Source: JAKFWF01 sp031374115 (GTDB taxonomy: Bacteria > Pseudomonadota > Alphaproteobacteria > Rhizobiales > Hyphomicrobiaceae). From it: a DNA stretch of 64,000 nucleotides. A program made the position numbers and the translations under genes. How positions within the stretch are numbered: the first letter of the stretch is position 1; each line of letters starts with the position of its first letter. The DNA is taken from contig JANMNO010000160.1 of NCBI GenBank assembly GCA_031374115.1, positions 6,343-70,342 on the forward strand, written 5' to 3'. Below, piece by piece: positions 25,941 through 34,655 of the stretch. A model generated the notes under the pieces. That model had not been told where the DNA came from and searched no databases. It was given only the letters and a program-made list of their open reading frames with translations.

Positions 25941-26431
25941 GCCAGCGGTCCGGCGGGTCTGCGCAGCTCCCGCCATTTGAGAAAGCCAGCTCTCTCCTCA
26001 GCCGTCATGCGGCCGGCCAGATCTGCTGACAACTGCACGACTGTTTGCCGCAGTCTTGTCTCCGCGGCTTGGACGCGCGCCTCGGCGGCCAAAAACGCGT
26101 CTCTATTGAAGGGTTCTTGGCGGAAAGCCAGCGCGGCATCGCGGCGGGCAGTGCGCAGATCCTTCCGGAGTGGGCGCACGGCCAGCATTGGGCGCTCGTT
26201 AGGCAACGCCTGCCGGATAGCTTGGCGGCGTTCATCGGGCAGGGTCGCTGCATACGCTAATAGATTGCCGGCGAAGCCGCCGCCACCTGCAGCTGCATAT
26301 CGCCAGGGCCAGACCGAGCGGGCCACGACACCGACGACAAACAAGTTTATCGCTAGCGAAGCGATCAGCGTGATCAATACCCATCTCGACAATCGACGGG
26401 TGGACCCAGGTGCTGAAACCGGACTGCTCAT
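25886..26431 (-). CDS. CnrX-like periplasmic metal-sensor-type protein
   Basis: A 181-residue protein with one N-terminal membrane anchor (WVLITLIASLAINLFVVGVVA) and a helical periplasmic domain. That domain resembles the CnrX/Spy/CpxP-like heavy-metal-resistance fold: TLPDERRQAIRQALPNERP, repeated Arg-rich amphipathic helices, and MTAEERAGFLKW. Such proteins sense metal or misfolded protein in the periplasm. I do not see a clear cluster of His/Met metal ligands, so the metal role is uncertain. It is coupled by ATGA overlap to the anti-sigma-like gene and is third in an ECF sigma operon. Its 3' end overlaps 55 bp of the convergent kinase-like gene. Confidence 0.78.
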   Translation of the reverse strand: MSSPVSAPGSTRRLSRWVLITLIASLAINLFVVGVVARSVWPWRYAAAGGGGFAGNLLAYAATLPDERRQAIRQALPNERPMLAVRPLRKDLRTARRDAALAFRQEPFNRDAFLAAEARVQAAETRLRQTVVQLSADLAGRMTAEERAGFLKWRELRRPAGPLAQIDGDPDKEPPVKKPAE

Positions 26432-26970
26432 AACACGTCCTCATCCTGAAGGCCGCCATCCTCCCCAGCGGAAAGGGCAAGCTGATCGCCTAGATGACCT
26501 AATCCGACGAGGTCGGCGACTTCGTGAAACGCTGGCAATGTCGAGACGGCAGGAGCGATAGAAATCCCGAGCAGCAACGACGCCGCCAGGAGGGCGCCGG
26601 CAGCCCAGCCCGTTCGCGAAACACGCGAGCTGGCTCTCGATCGATCGAGGCGTTGTTGCGCGATCAAGACAGGTCGAGCAGGGCGCACGCCTTGGCGGGA
26701 CGAGTGGACGATCCGGTTCGATAGATTGGCGACCTTCGCAGCATCGACCGGCATGGCGACGGCGAGCACACGGTCCAGCGCTCGCGCTTCGGCCAACCGG
26801 CGACGGGCGTTCGCACCCTCCAGCGAGCTCGACCGCAGGAGCGCTTCCGCAGACCCGCGTCGTTCGACCGGCCACCTGGCCGGATCACTGCCATAGGCAT
26901 CGACCAGCCGCTCGAATGCGGTGAGGACGCCCGCAGCAGCAGTTGTTTTGTCATCCCGGTTCTTGGTCAT
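26428..26970 (-). CDS. Anti-sigma-factor-like single-pass membrane protein
   Basis: A 180-residue protein that I do not recognise by family but whose shape fits an anti-sigma factor. It has a cytoplasmic N-terminal helical part (FERLVDAYGSDPARWPVERR, then AEARALDRVLAVAMPVDAAK). One membrane helix (GWAAGALLAASLLLGISIA) follows, then a short periplasmic tail. There is no HxxxCxxC zinc motif of the ZAS class. It lies 21 bp after the ECF sigma gene and overlaps the CnrX-like gene by 4 nt, the gene order expected for sigma / anti-sigma / periplasmic sensor. Function is inferred from context. Confidence 0.65.
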   Translation of the reverse strand: MTKNRDDKTTAAAGVLTAFERLVDAYGSDPARWPVERRGSAEALLRSSSLEGANARRRLAEARALDRVLAVAMPVDAAKVANLSNRIVHSSRQGVRPARPVLIAQQRLDRSRASSRVSRTGWAAGALLAASLLLGISIAPAVSTLPAFHEVADLVGLGHLGDQLALSAGEDGGLQDEDVL

Positions 26971-26991
26971 CGACCTATAGCCTTCAGTGTT

Positions 26992-27591
26992 TCAATCTTC
27001 CAGCAATTGCCGCCATTCGGCCTGTAATTCCACCTTCAGCGCGCGTCGAGCTCTGGACAGCAAGCTCTCGACCGCTTCATCCGACACTCCCAATGCACGA
27101 CCTACTTCGATCTGGCTCAGCCCTTCGTAATGGAACAGCGTCAAAGCCAGGCGTTGACGATCCGGCAATCCCTTGAGTGCTTGATCGACGCGCGTGCCGA
27201 GTTCTGCCGTTGCAAGACCAGTCAATTGATCGGCTTCCTCGATTTGCTCCGGCACCTCATCCGTTACATCCGTGCGGCGACCAGAACGAATGCGATCGAT
27301 ACTCAAATTAGATGCCACGCGCCGCAGCCACGCACCTATTCCGGATGGACCGATTTCCAATCCTTCCGCCTGGCGCCACAACCGCAGCATCACCTCCTGA
27401 GCAACGTCTTCGGCCTCTGCTTCATCCCGCAACATGCGGCGAGCAACGCCCAACACCGAGCTCAAGTGTCTGTCGACAAGTTGGCGGAAGGCCATCTGAT
27501 CGCCAGAGCCCATACGCAGCACCAGCATTTGATCGCCAGCGTCGTCGACCACCGCGTTTGCCGCCCCCCGGTCAAATTTATTGACTAACAT
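26992..27591 (-). CDS. ECF-family RNA polymerase sigma factor
   Basis: A 199-residue sigma-70 family protein with only regions 2 and 4. Region 2 shows FRQLVDRHLSSVLGVARRML and DEAEAEDVAQEVMLRLWR, followed by WLRRVASNLSIDRIRSGRR. Region 4 has LPDRQRLALTLFHYEGLSQ, then GRALGVSDEAVESLLSRARR as the -35-binding helix-turn-helix. It is followed by an anti-sigma-like gene and a CnrX-like gene, an arrangement reminiscent of the CnrH-CnrY-CnrX metal response system with a different gene order. The about 130 bp upstream should contain its promoter; I could not identify a reliable ECF consensus by eye. Confidence 0.92.
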   Translation of the reverse strand: MLVNKFDRGAANAVVDDAGDQMLVLRMGSGDQMAFRQLVDRHLSSVLGVARRMLRDEAEAEDVAQEVMLRLWRQAEGLEIGPSGIGAWLRRVASNLSIDRIRSGRRTDVTDEVPEQIEEADQLTGLATAELGTRVDQALKGLPDRQRLALTLFHYEGLSQIEVGRALGVSDEAVESLLSRARRALKVELQAEWRQLLED

Positions 27592-27718
27592 CTACGACCT
27601 GACCGGGCTTGGACTAACACCCTCGAGTTTCGCGCCAGATTCCGGTTATGTGCGAGCTGCTGCAGCGTATTGTGTCCTTGCTCTACAGAACGAGCATAAG
27701 CGCACATTTCCGTCGCAA

Positions 27719-30643
27719 TCAAACGACGAGAGCCTCGAAGCGGCCAAACACGGCGCTCAAAGTCTGCTTTAGATGAGCTTCCAGACGCGCGAAATCGGGG
27801 ACATCGGCGACCCGGGCCAGCAGTTGTTTCAGCCCATCCGGTGCTGCCGCGGGATCGAACCGGCCCTCAAAACACAGTCGCAGTATTTGCGTGAGATCTG
27901 CCAGCAGACGTGCCGCCGGCCGCAAGATCTCGGCGTCGGCTGATGCGAGAACGCCCACTGCTTCGGCCTGCACAAAAACGTCTGCGGTGCAGGTTGCGAG
28001 GATCGAGGGATATTCAGTTGCGTGAATAAGTTGCAGATACTGCGCTATGAACTCCAAATCAACCAAGCCGCCACGAGCCTGCTTCAGGTCCCAAATGTCC
28101 TGCGTCCCCTTTTCAGCCGCGATCATATCGCGCATTTTTCTGACATCGGCAGCGATAACTTCGCGATCACGCGTCTTAACGAGGGTAGCGCCAATGGCAG
28201 CCTGAACTTTTTTCCGGATTTCAGGACCTCCCGTAATCAAGCGCGCACGCGTCAGTGCCATATGCTCCCAGGTCCAGGCGTCGCGTGCCTGATACTCGAC
28301 GAAGCTCGCGAGTTGTGTCGCCACCGGCCCCTTTTGTCCGGATGGGCGCAGGCGCATATCGACATCGTAAAGTCGGCCTTCTGGCGTTGGCGCCGCCAGC
28401 GCACTGATGATCCGTTGTGTCAGCCGCGCATAGTATTGGCTGACCGGCAGCGGCTTTGGACCATCTGATTGCTCAGCATCCCTTGCATAATCGTAAACAA
28501 CGATCAGATCGAGATCCGAGGCGGCAGTCATTTCCGCGCCGCCGAGCTTGCCCATAGCGACGATGGCAGCGCCACCTCCTTCGACGCGGCCGTGGGTTAT
28601 CTCGAAATCGGTCTCGACGGCCGCTTGCAGTCCGCCGATCAACTCCTCCGCCAGCATTGAATAGGCGCCGCCCGCTTCCGCCGCCCGAATGCTACCTGCC
28701 AGCACGCGAACGCCGACGATGAAAGACTGCTCGGCACCCAGCACACGGGCACGATCGAGCTTCTCCTGGAGGTCCGACGCACCACCAAGCTCGCTCTGCA
28801 CCAGCGCTCTGATCTCCTCACGCGCCGGCAGGGCGCCGATCACCTTCGGATCGAGAACTGCATCGAGGAGACGCCGGCGACGGCTCAAAATGCTCGCCAG
28901 CCGCGGCGCGGACCCCATGATCTGGGCGACCAGATGGAGTAACTTAGGATTGGCCCGCAACAATCCAAACAGCTGAACGCCCGCCGGCAAGTCGGCGAGG
29001 AAACGATCAAAACTCGCAAATGCCGCGTCTGGATTGGCAGTTTGCGCAAGGGCTTCGATCAGAACCGGCTGCACGACGGTCAATCTCTCGCGCGCAGCCG
29101 CCGACGAGATCGCGCGGTAGCGTCCGTGGTGCCAGCCGCGCACGATGGCAATGACTTGCGATGGACGCGAGTATCCCATTCTGCCGAGCGCCTCGACGGT
29201 GGCTGGATCATCGGCTTCGCCGGCAAATACCATATTGACGTCGCCGGTCGTAAGTTTCGGGCTATCCTCGAATAGCGCCGCATAGTGGCTCTGAACGGTC
29301 GCCAGTCGTTTGATTAGCTGTTCCGAAAGTGCAGAGGTGTTTGCAAAACCGGCGAACCGGGCGAATTTGTCCAGGGCGTCGCCGTCCAACGGCAATTCGT
29401 GGGTCTGCTCGTCGTTGACCATCTGCAAACGATGCTCAAGGCCCCGCAAAAACTCGTATGCTTCGGCCATTTCGTCGCGGACGTGACCGGCGATCCACTT
29501 CCGCGCAGCTAGGCGGCCAAGTGCGTCCAGAGTTGCCGGGATGCGCACATCCGGTTGGCGCCCGCCCGCAATCAACTGCTGCGTTTGCGCGAAGAACTCG
29601 ATCTCACGGATGCCACCACGGCCGACCTTAATGTTGTGGCCGCCGACCGCAATCTGCCCAAACCCGCGAAACGCATGGATCTGCCGTTTCATCGCGTGGA
29701 TATCGGCGATCGCGGCGTAGTCCAGATACTTGCGCCAGATGTAAGGACCAAGATCCCGCAGGAATTCTAGGCCGGAGTCGATATCGCCGGCCGCCGGGCG
29801 CGCTTTGATCATCGCAGCGCGTTCCCAGTTCTGACCGAAGCTTTCGTAGTAATGCATCGCAGCCGTGGTGGAGAGAGCGACCTGGGTGGCGCCAGGATCG
29901 GGTCGCAACCGCAGATCGGTGCGGAACACGTAACCATCGCCCGTGCGTTCCTGCATGAAGCGAACGATTTCGCGCGTCATCCGGATGAAAAACAACGGTG
30001 CTTCGATCCCGGGCCTCAACCTCGCCCGAGCCGGGTCGTAGAAGACAATGAGATCGATATCGCTCGAATAGTTGAGTTCGAACGCACCATACTTGCCCAT
30101 GCCCAGAACGATGTATCCAGAGGACATCTCCGGCGCTGTGTCCCCAGGCTCGGCCAACCAGTCGCCTCGTGCAACCGCCTGAGCAAAAAGAAAGTGCAAG
30201 GTCGCAGCCAGCGCCGCGTCGGCGGTTCGGGTAAGCACGTTTGTGACGGTCATGACGGGCCAAACACCACCGAGGTCGGCGAGTGCGGTCAGCAGAGCGA
30301 CATTGGTTTTAAAGACGCGAAGCAGGCTCATAAGCTGCGGCGCACTTGTCGCCGCGGCGCTCTGCAATGCGAGGGTGGCGCGCCATTCTTCGAACAGCAC
30401 TTCCGGTGCATGTGACAGAACTGTCAGCACACGCTGGGGATCTCGTGACAATAGGCTGCCGAGATACGGCGAGCCTTCAAACACGCTCAGGAGCAGGGAA
30501 CGGACGGCCGGCTCATCGAATATCTGGCGCTCAGCGCTGGCACCAAGGTCGGCGAGCCTTGCCTGCGCGGCTTCGATGCCATCGCCCGATCGCGGCTGAA
30601 AGGCCAGTCGCTGCCACAGCGGTGCGCCACTGAATTCGGTCAT
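27719..30643 (-). CDS. glnE: Bifunctional glutamine synthetase adenylyltransferase/deadenylylase
   Basis: A 974-residue enzyme, normal for GlnE. I start at ATG 30643 (MTEFSGAPLWQRL), overlapping the kinase stop by 4 nt. The N-terminal nucleotidyltransferase domain (AMP removal) has LGMGKYGAFELNYSSDIDLI and the C-terminal one (AMP addition) has AMGKLGGAEMTAASDLDLI. A PII-responsive GlnD_UR_UTase helical domain lies between them. GlnE adjusts glutamine synthetase activity to nitrogen status under PII control (established). The translational coupling to a two-component kinase is a layout I associate with Hyphomicrobiales. Confidence 0.97.
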   Translation of the reverse strand: MTEFSGAPLWQRLAFQPRSGDGIEAAQARLADLGASAERQIFDEPAVRSLLLSVFEGSPYLGSLLSRDPQRVLTVLSHAPEVLFEEWRATLALQSAAATSAPQLMSLLRVFKTNVALLTALADLGGVWPVMTVTNVLTRTADAALAATLHFLFAQAVARGDWLAEPGDTAPEMSSGYIVLGMGKYGAFELNYSSDIDLIVFYDPARARLRPGIEAPLFFIRMTREIVRFMQERTGDGYVFRTDLRLRPDPGATQVALSTTAAMHYYESFGQNWERAAMIKARPAAGDIDSGLEFLRDLGPYIWRKYLDYAAIADIHAMKRQIHAFRGFGQIAVGGHNIKVGRGGIREIEFFAQTQQLIAGGRQPDVRIPATLDALGRLAARKWIAGHVRDEMAEAYEFLRGLEHRLQMVNDEQTHELPLDGDALDKFARFAGFANTSALSEQLIKRLATVQSHYAALFEDSPKLTTGDVNMVFAGEADDPATVEALGRMGYSRPSQVIAIVRGWHHGRYRAISSAAARERLTVVQPVLIEALAQTANPDAAFASFDRFLADLPAGVQLFGLLRANPKLLHLVAQIMGSAPRLASILSRRRRLLDAVLDPKVIGALPAREEIRALVQSELGGASDLQEKLDRARVLGAEQSFIVGVRVLAGSIRAAEAGGAYSMLAEELIGGLQAAVETDFEITHGRVEGGGAAIVAMGKLGGAEMTAASDLDLIVVYDYARDAEQSDGPKPLPVSQYYARLTQRIISALAAPTPEGRLYDVDMRLRPSGQKGPVATQLASFVEYQARDAWTWEHMALTRARLITGGPEIRKKVQAAIGATLVKTRDREVIAADVRKMRDMIAAEKGTQDIWDLKQARGGLVDLEFIAQYLQLIHATEYPSILATCTADVFVQAEAVGVLASADAEILRPAARLLADLTQILRLCFEGRFDPAAAPDGLKQLLARVADVPDFARLEAHLKQTLSAVFGRFEALVV

Positions 30644-32103
30644 CGCGGATCCTCCCGGCGGATCAGCGATCGTGGCAGCGAAATTACCACGCGCAAACCC
30701 GGCGCGTTGTCTTCGATCAGCATCCGCCCGCCGTGCAGATGAGCAACGGCGGCAACAAGGCTCAAACCCAACCCGGTGCCAGGCCTCGTGCGGCTCTGAT
30801 CGAGACGTACGAAACGTTTGGCCACGCGCGTTCGATCGTCGAGCGGAACGCCCGGTCCACGATCGCCTACCGTGATGCAAATGTCTTGCTCGGCCAAGGT
30901 CAAACCGAGACTGATTTCACCGGCCCCGCGTACTGCTGGGACGCCATACTTGATCGCATTGTCGATGAGGTTGGCGATTGCCTGCCCGATCAATTGCCGA
31001 TTGGCCCTGACCATGACGGCAACGCCGGTGACGTGGCTAAGGCGCTGGCCGGCTTCTTCAGCCACCGGTTCGTAGAGCTCGGTTACGTCGTGCATCAACT
31101 CCGCAAGGTCAAAGATCTCGGCACTGCTCTCAACCGCGCCAGCCTCGAGCCGGGCGATCAACAACAGCGCGTTGAATGTCTGAATAATAGCGTCCGCGTC
31201 TTCGATGACGCGGGCAAGCCCGTCCGCATGTGCAGCACCAGCGCTGGTGTCGCGCATTGCAGCTTCCGCGCGGCTACGCAGGCGGCTGAGCGGTGTTTTC
31301 AAGTCGTGGGCGATGTTGTCTGACACCTCACGCATCGCACTCATCAGTTGCTCTATGCGATCAAGCATACCGTTGAGGTTGCTCGCCAAGTGGTCGAACT
31401 CATCATCGGCGCCTGACAACGGAATGCGTCGGGACAAATCTCCCGCCATGATCGTCTTGCCGGTGTCAGTAATTTGGGTCACCCGCGCTAGTATCAGCCG
31501 GCTCGCGATCAATCCGCCCGCCAAGCCAGTCAGGCTGAGCAATCCGAAGCCGATCAAGAATAGCCGGCGGATGCGATCGATCAGCTGGCTCTGATCGTCG
31601 AGGTCACGGGCAACGAGCAAGCGGGCGCCGCCAGGCAACATCACCGGGACGCCGACCGCCGATTGCGCAGACCCTTTGCCCGTATCGTACGTAAACGTCC
31701 CGCCTTGCGGCTTATCGGCAAGTTCCGCTGGCCAGCGCTCTAGATTGCCGGCGAGCTTGGCGCCAGCCGCATCAAGCAAAAGCAAAAGCTGCGCACCTGG
31801 ACCCGCGGTCTTCGATCGGTTAGCGACAGTATCGGACAGCGCTTGCGAACCGCCGCCCCGCCACACTTCCTCCAACTGCGAGCGATCCTGGGAAAGCCCG
31901 CGCAATACCTGCGCTGTGAGAAGACCGTTCGTTTGCCAAAACAAAATCCAAACAACGATTGCGGCCGTCGTCACGAACGCTGCCACCACCAATGCCGTGA
32001 CCCGGAATGCCGACGTGGCAAGCAACCGTGTACCCGCACTGTGACGCTCAGCACCATTAGCCGGCGCCGCTAAGGGTGCTGATTGTTCAGACAGAGCCAT
32101 CAC
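30640..32103 (-). CDS. Two-component sensor histidine kinase (EnvZ/PhoR-like) upstream of glnE
   Basis: A 487-residue inner-membrane kinase. Two membrane helices (about residues 33-55 and 180-203) flank a periplasmic sensor of about 125 residues. Then come a HAMP domain, an H-box NIAHDLKTPLSRLRSRAE, N box IANLIDNAIKYG, G1 VGDRGPGVPLDD and G2 RPGTGLGLSLVAAVAHLHGG. It overlaps its regulator by 17 nt upstream and glnE by 4 nt downstream, so all three are probably co-translated. The degP gene just upstream suggests an envelope-stress input. The kinase domain is intact; the signal is unknown. Confidence 0.93.
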   Translation of the reverse strand: MMALSEQSAPLAAPANGAERHSAGTRLLATSAFRVTALVVAAFVTTAAIVVWILFWQTNGLLTAQVLRGLSQDRSQLEEVWRGGGSQALSDTVANRSKTAGPGAQLLLLLDAAGAKLAGNLERWPAELADKPQGGTFTYDTGKGSAQSAVGVPVMLPGGARLLVARDLDDQSQLIDRIRRLFLIGFGLLSLTGLAGGLIASRLILARVTQITDTGKTIMAGDLSRRIPLSGADDEFDHLASNLNGMLDRIEQLMSAMREVSDNIAHDLKTPLSRLRSRAEAAMRDTSAGAAHADGLARVIEDADAIIQTFNALLLIARLEAGAVESSAEIFDLAELMHDVTELYEPVAEEAGQRLSHVTGVAVMVRANRQLIGQAIANLIDNAIKYGVPAVRGAGEISLGLTLAEQDICITVGDRGPGVPLDDRTRVAKRFVRLDQSRTRPGTGLGLSLVAAVAHLHGGRMLIEDNAPGLRVVISLPRSLIRREDPR

Positions 32104-32767
32104 GCAGCATGTATCCAGCGCCCCGTACCGTATGCAGCAGAGGCCGCTCGAAGCCTTTGTCGATTTTACTCCGAAGGCGCGACACGTGTACGTCGATCAC
32201 ATTGGTTTGCGGATCGAAGTGATAATCCCAGACGTTTTCCAGCAGCATCGTGCGGGTCACGACTTGGCCGGCGTTACGCATCATGTATTCGAGCAAGCGA
32301 TACTCGCGTGGTTGCAGCACGATCGGCTCGCCCGCCCGCGTGACGCGATGCGCCAACCGATCGATGACGAGGTCGCCGACCTGATAGCGGGTTTGCGTTT
32401 CTTGCGGCTCGATCCTGCGGACCAAGGCTTCGACGCGCGCAAGTAATTCCGTGAACGCGTAAGGCTTGGTCAGATAATCGTCACCGCCCGCCTTCAGCCC
32501 TTTTACGCGATCATCGACGGCGCCGAGAGCCGACAAGAACAATACCGGGGTGCGATCACCTTCGGCTCGCAATGTCTTGACGAGACTCAAGCCGTCCCGC
32601 TTCGGCAGCATGCGGTCGACGATGAGCACATCGTAGCCACCGTCGCGAGCGATCGCCAACCCGTCGTCGCCATCGTGGGCAAGCTCGACGGTATGGCCGC
32701 TTTCCCGCAGTGCTTTCTGAAGAAACAAGGCCGCCTCGATATCATCCTCTATGATCAAAGCCCGCAT
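32087..32767 (-). CDS. OmpR-family response regulator
   Basis: A 226-residue regulator. I prefer ATG 32767 (MRALIIEDD) over an in-frame ATG 24 nt earlier because the receiver normally starts this way. Receiver residues are D8-D9, phospho-acceptor D51 in VLIVDRMLPKRDG and lysine in YLTKPYAFTELLARV. The winged-helix domain has LQPREYRLLEYMMRNAGQ, RTMLLENVWDYHFDPQTN and HTVRGAGYMLRDG. It partners the kinase that overlaps its 3' end. Its promoter lies between it and the degP terminator. In Hyphomicrobiales this degP-regulator-kinase-glnE order recurs, as far as I recall. Confidence 0.94.
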   Translation of the reverse strand: MRALIIEDDIEAALFLQKALRESGHTVELAHDGDDGLAIARDGGYDVLIVDRMLPKRDGLSLVKTLRAEGDRTPVLFLSALGAVDDRVKGLKAGGDDYLTKPYAFTELLARVEALVRRIEPQETQTRYQVGDLVIDRLAHRVTRAGEPIVLQPREYRLLEYMMRNAGQVVTRTMLLENVWDYHFDPQTNVIDVHVSRLRSKIDKGFERPLLHTVRGAGYMLRDGSV

Positions 32768-32823
32768 CGTTTGGATCCAATTTGTAACCATTCTGGTGGT
32801 GCCGTCAGCATATCATGAACGGA

Positions 32824-32871
32824 AAAAGGGTGCGCCGTTTCTCATCTTCTCGAGAAACGGCGCACCCTTTT
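32824..32871 (-). terminator. Strong terminator behind degP
   Basis: A perfect 20-bp inverted repeat (arms 32824-32843 and 32852-32871) with an 8-nt loop. It has A-tract and T-tract ends (AAAAGGGTGCGCC ... GGCGCACCCTTTT), so it can act in both directions. It lies 30 bp after the degP stop codon and separates degP from the response regulator that follows on the same strand. Confidence 0.93.
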
Positions 32872-32900
32872 CGAGTTTTGCAAGCGCATCGCGCCGGCGA

Positions 32901-34484
32901 TCAGCTCTTTTTGTTCACCATCTTGACTGAGACGACGCGACGCTGATCACCCGACTTAACGGTTACGAGAACGCTGGGACGGCCAGCATCTTGAGCTTTC
33001 TTAACCGCCGTCTCGATGTCAGCAGACGTAGCTACCGTCTGACTATTGACCTCGATGACCACGTCGCCACTGCGCAGACCTTTGGTCGACGCATCCGACT
33101 CAGGATCAACCTCGCTGATCGGCACGCCATCCTTCGTTGCCGCCTTTTGATTGAAGCTCAGACCTAGAGGTCCAAACTCGGCCGCCGTTGGCTGCGTCGG
33201 CTCGACCTTTGCTGCAACTTCGGTTGCCCCGGGAAACTTGCCAAGCTTGACCTTGACGGTTTCCTCCTTTCCGGCGCGCAACACTTTGACGTCGACATTC
33301 GTATCAGGCGCGAACTCTGCGATCTTGCGCGCGAGTTCCCGGCTATTGCCGACCGGAGCACCATTGACGGATTGGATCAAGTCCTGAGTCTTCAAGCCGG
33401 AAGCAGCCGCCGGTCCACCGGTCGTCACTTCGTTGACGAGCGCACCCTTGGCATCCTTCACGCCGATGCTGGCTGCGATGTCCTCGTCGACATCCTGGAT
33501 CTTCACGCCAAGCCAACCACGACTGACCGAGCCTGAACTCTTCAACTGTTCGATCACTTCCGTCGCGATCTTGGCGGGCACGGCGAAGGCAATACCGACG
33601 TTACCGCCGCTCGAACCAGGGCTATAGATCGCGGTATTTACGCCGACGACTTCGCCTTCGAGATTGAACGTCGGGCCGCCCGAGTTACCACGGTTCACGG
33701 CAGCATCGATCTGCAGGAAATCGTAGGGGCCGGAGCCGATATCGCGGCCCAGTGCCGAGACGATGCCGGCTGTAACGGTACCGCCAAGACCAAACGGATT
33801 GCCGACCGCCAGCACCCAGTCGCCGACCCGGCCTTGGTTCTTGGCGAACTTCACGAATGGGAATGTCTTGCCCGTCGTCTTGATCTTTAGCAGAGCAAGA
33901 TCCGTGCGTTGATCAGTGCCGATCAGCGTCGCCTCATGCTTGTTGTTCTCATCGAACGCGACGGTAATTTTCGACGCACCGTCGACCACGTGGTTGTTGG
34001 TGACGACATACCCGTCCTCGGAAATCACGAAGCCCGAACCTTGCGACAATGACGGGCGCGGCGGTACAGGTCCGCTGCCGCCGCCACCGAATTCACGCGG
34101 GAGCTGATCGAAGAACTTGCGCAGCGCGTCGCCCTCGGGACCTTCTGGGATCATATCCTGAGGCCCGCCACGACCCGGACCTGGCGGGCGCTTGCCCGGT
34201 ACGTTGGGTTGGTTGCGGGCAACTTTCGCGCCCCCAGTCACAGAAATGCTGACGACGGACGGTTTTACCTTTTCTACGATGTCAGCAAAACTCAAAGGCG
34301 CTCGCCCGAACGGCGTTTGAATACTGTCTACTGTCTTTTGCTGGGCGACAGCAGCATCTTGGGGCGCAACCGCCAATAACGCCAACATGCTAATGCCAGC
34401 GAGTGTACCTAACGAACGCGATGCCGTCTTAGTCTGACGTGGCGCGGAAGTTGCTTTGATGCGGAGCAGGCTCGTGGACGACAT
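32901..34484 (-). CDS. degP: Periplasmic serine protease/chaperone DegP (HtrA, Do family)
   Basis: About 527 residues from ATG 34484, which has AAAGG upstream. An N-terminal signal sequence (LGTLAGISMLALLAVAP to AVAQQ) is followed by the protease domain with catalytic His in TNNHVVDGA, Asp in QRTDLALLKI and Ser in NRGNSGGPTFN. A Gly/Pro-rich insertion (KRPPGPGRGGPQ) lies in the LA-loop region. Two PDZ domains follow (about GWLGVKIQDVDEDIAASIG and VPISEVDPESDASTKGLRSG). It degrades or refolds damaged envelope proteins. It lies downstream of the ccm operon across the antisense protease gene and upstream of a two-component system. Confidence 0.96.
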   Translation of the reverse strand: MSSTSLLRIKATSAPRQTKTASRSLGTLAGISMLALLAVAPQDAAVAQQKTVDSIQTPFGRAPLSFADIVEKVKPSVVSISVTGGAKVARNQPNVPGKRPPGPGRGGPQDMIPEGPEGDALRKFFDQLPREFGGGGSGPVPPRPSLSQGSGFVISEDGYVVTNNHVVDGASKITVAFDENNKHEATLIGTDQRTDLALLKIKTTGKTFPFVKFAKNQGRVGDWVLAVGNPFGLGGTVTAGIVSALGRDIGSGPYDFLQIDAAVNRGNSGGPTFNLEGEVVGVNTAIYSPGSSGGNVGIAFAVPAKIATEVIEQLKSSGSVSRGWLGVKIQDVDEDIAASIGVKDAKGALVNEVTTGGPAAASGLKTQDLIQSVNGAPVGNSRELARKIAEFAPDTNVDVKVLRAGKEETVKVKLGKFPGATEVAAKVEPTQPTAAEFGPLGLSFNQKAATKDGVPISEVDPESDASTKGLRSGDVVIEVNSQTVATSADIETAVKKAQDAGRPSVLVTVKSGDQRRVVSVKMVNKKS

Positions 34485-34655
34485 CCGGCGACCTTTCTGA
34501 AGCGAGTGAAACCTAACGACCGCGGGTGACATGTTTGCCGCGTTGAATTGGCTATATAGTCGGTTGCCTTACGGCAGCCTTGCTGAGGAATTAACGTTTT
34601 GTAATGGTAGCGGAGTGGATCCCGGTGAAGTGCCGCCTTGGGTGAGTATCGCGTC

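Noticed and set aside
27592..27718. ECF or EcfG-type promoter (GGAA-like with downstream CGTT) upstream of the sigma gene
   Set aside because: Candidate elements have spacings of 14 or 18 nt that do not fit the known GGAAC-N16/17-CGTT pattern.
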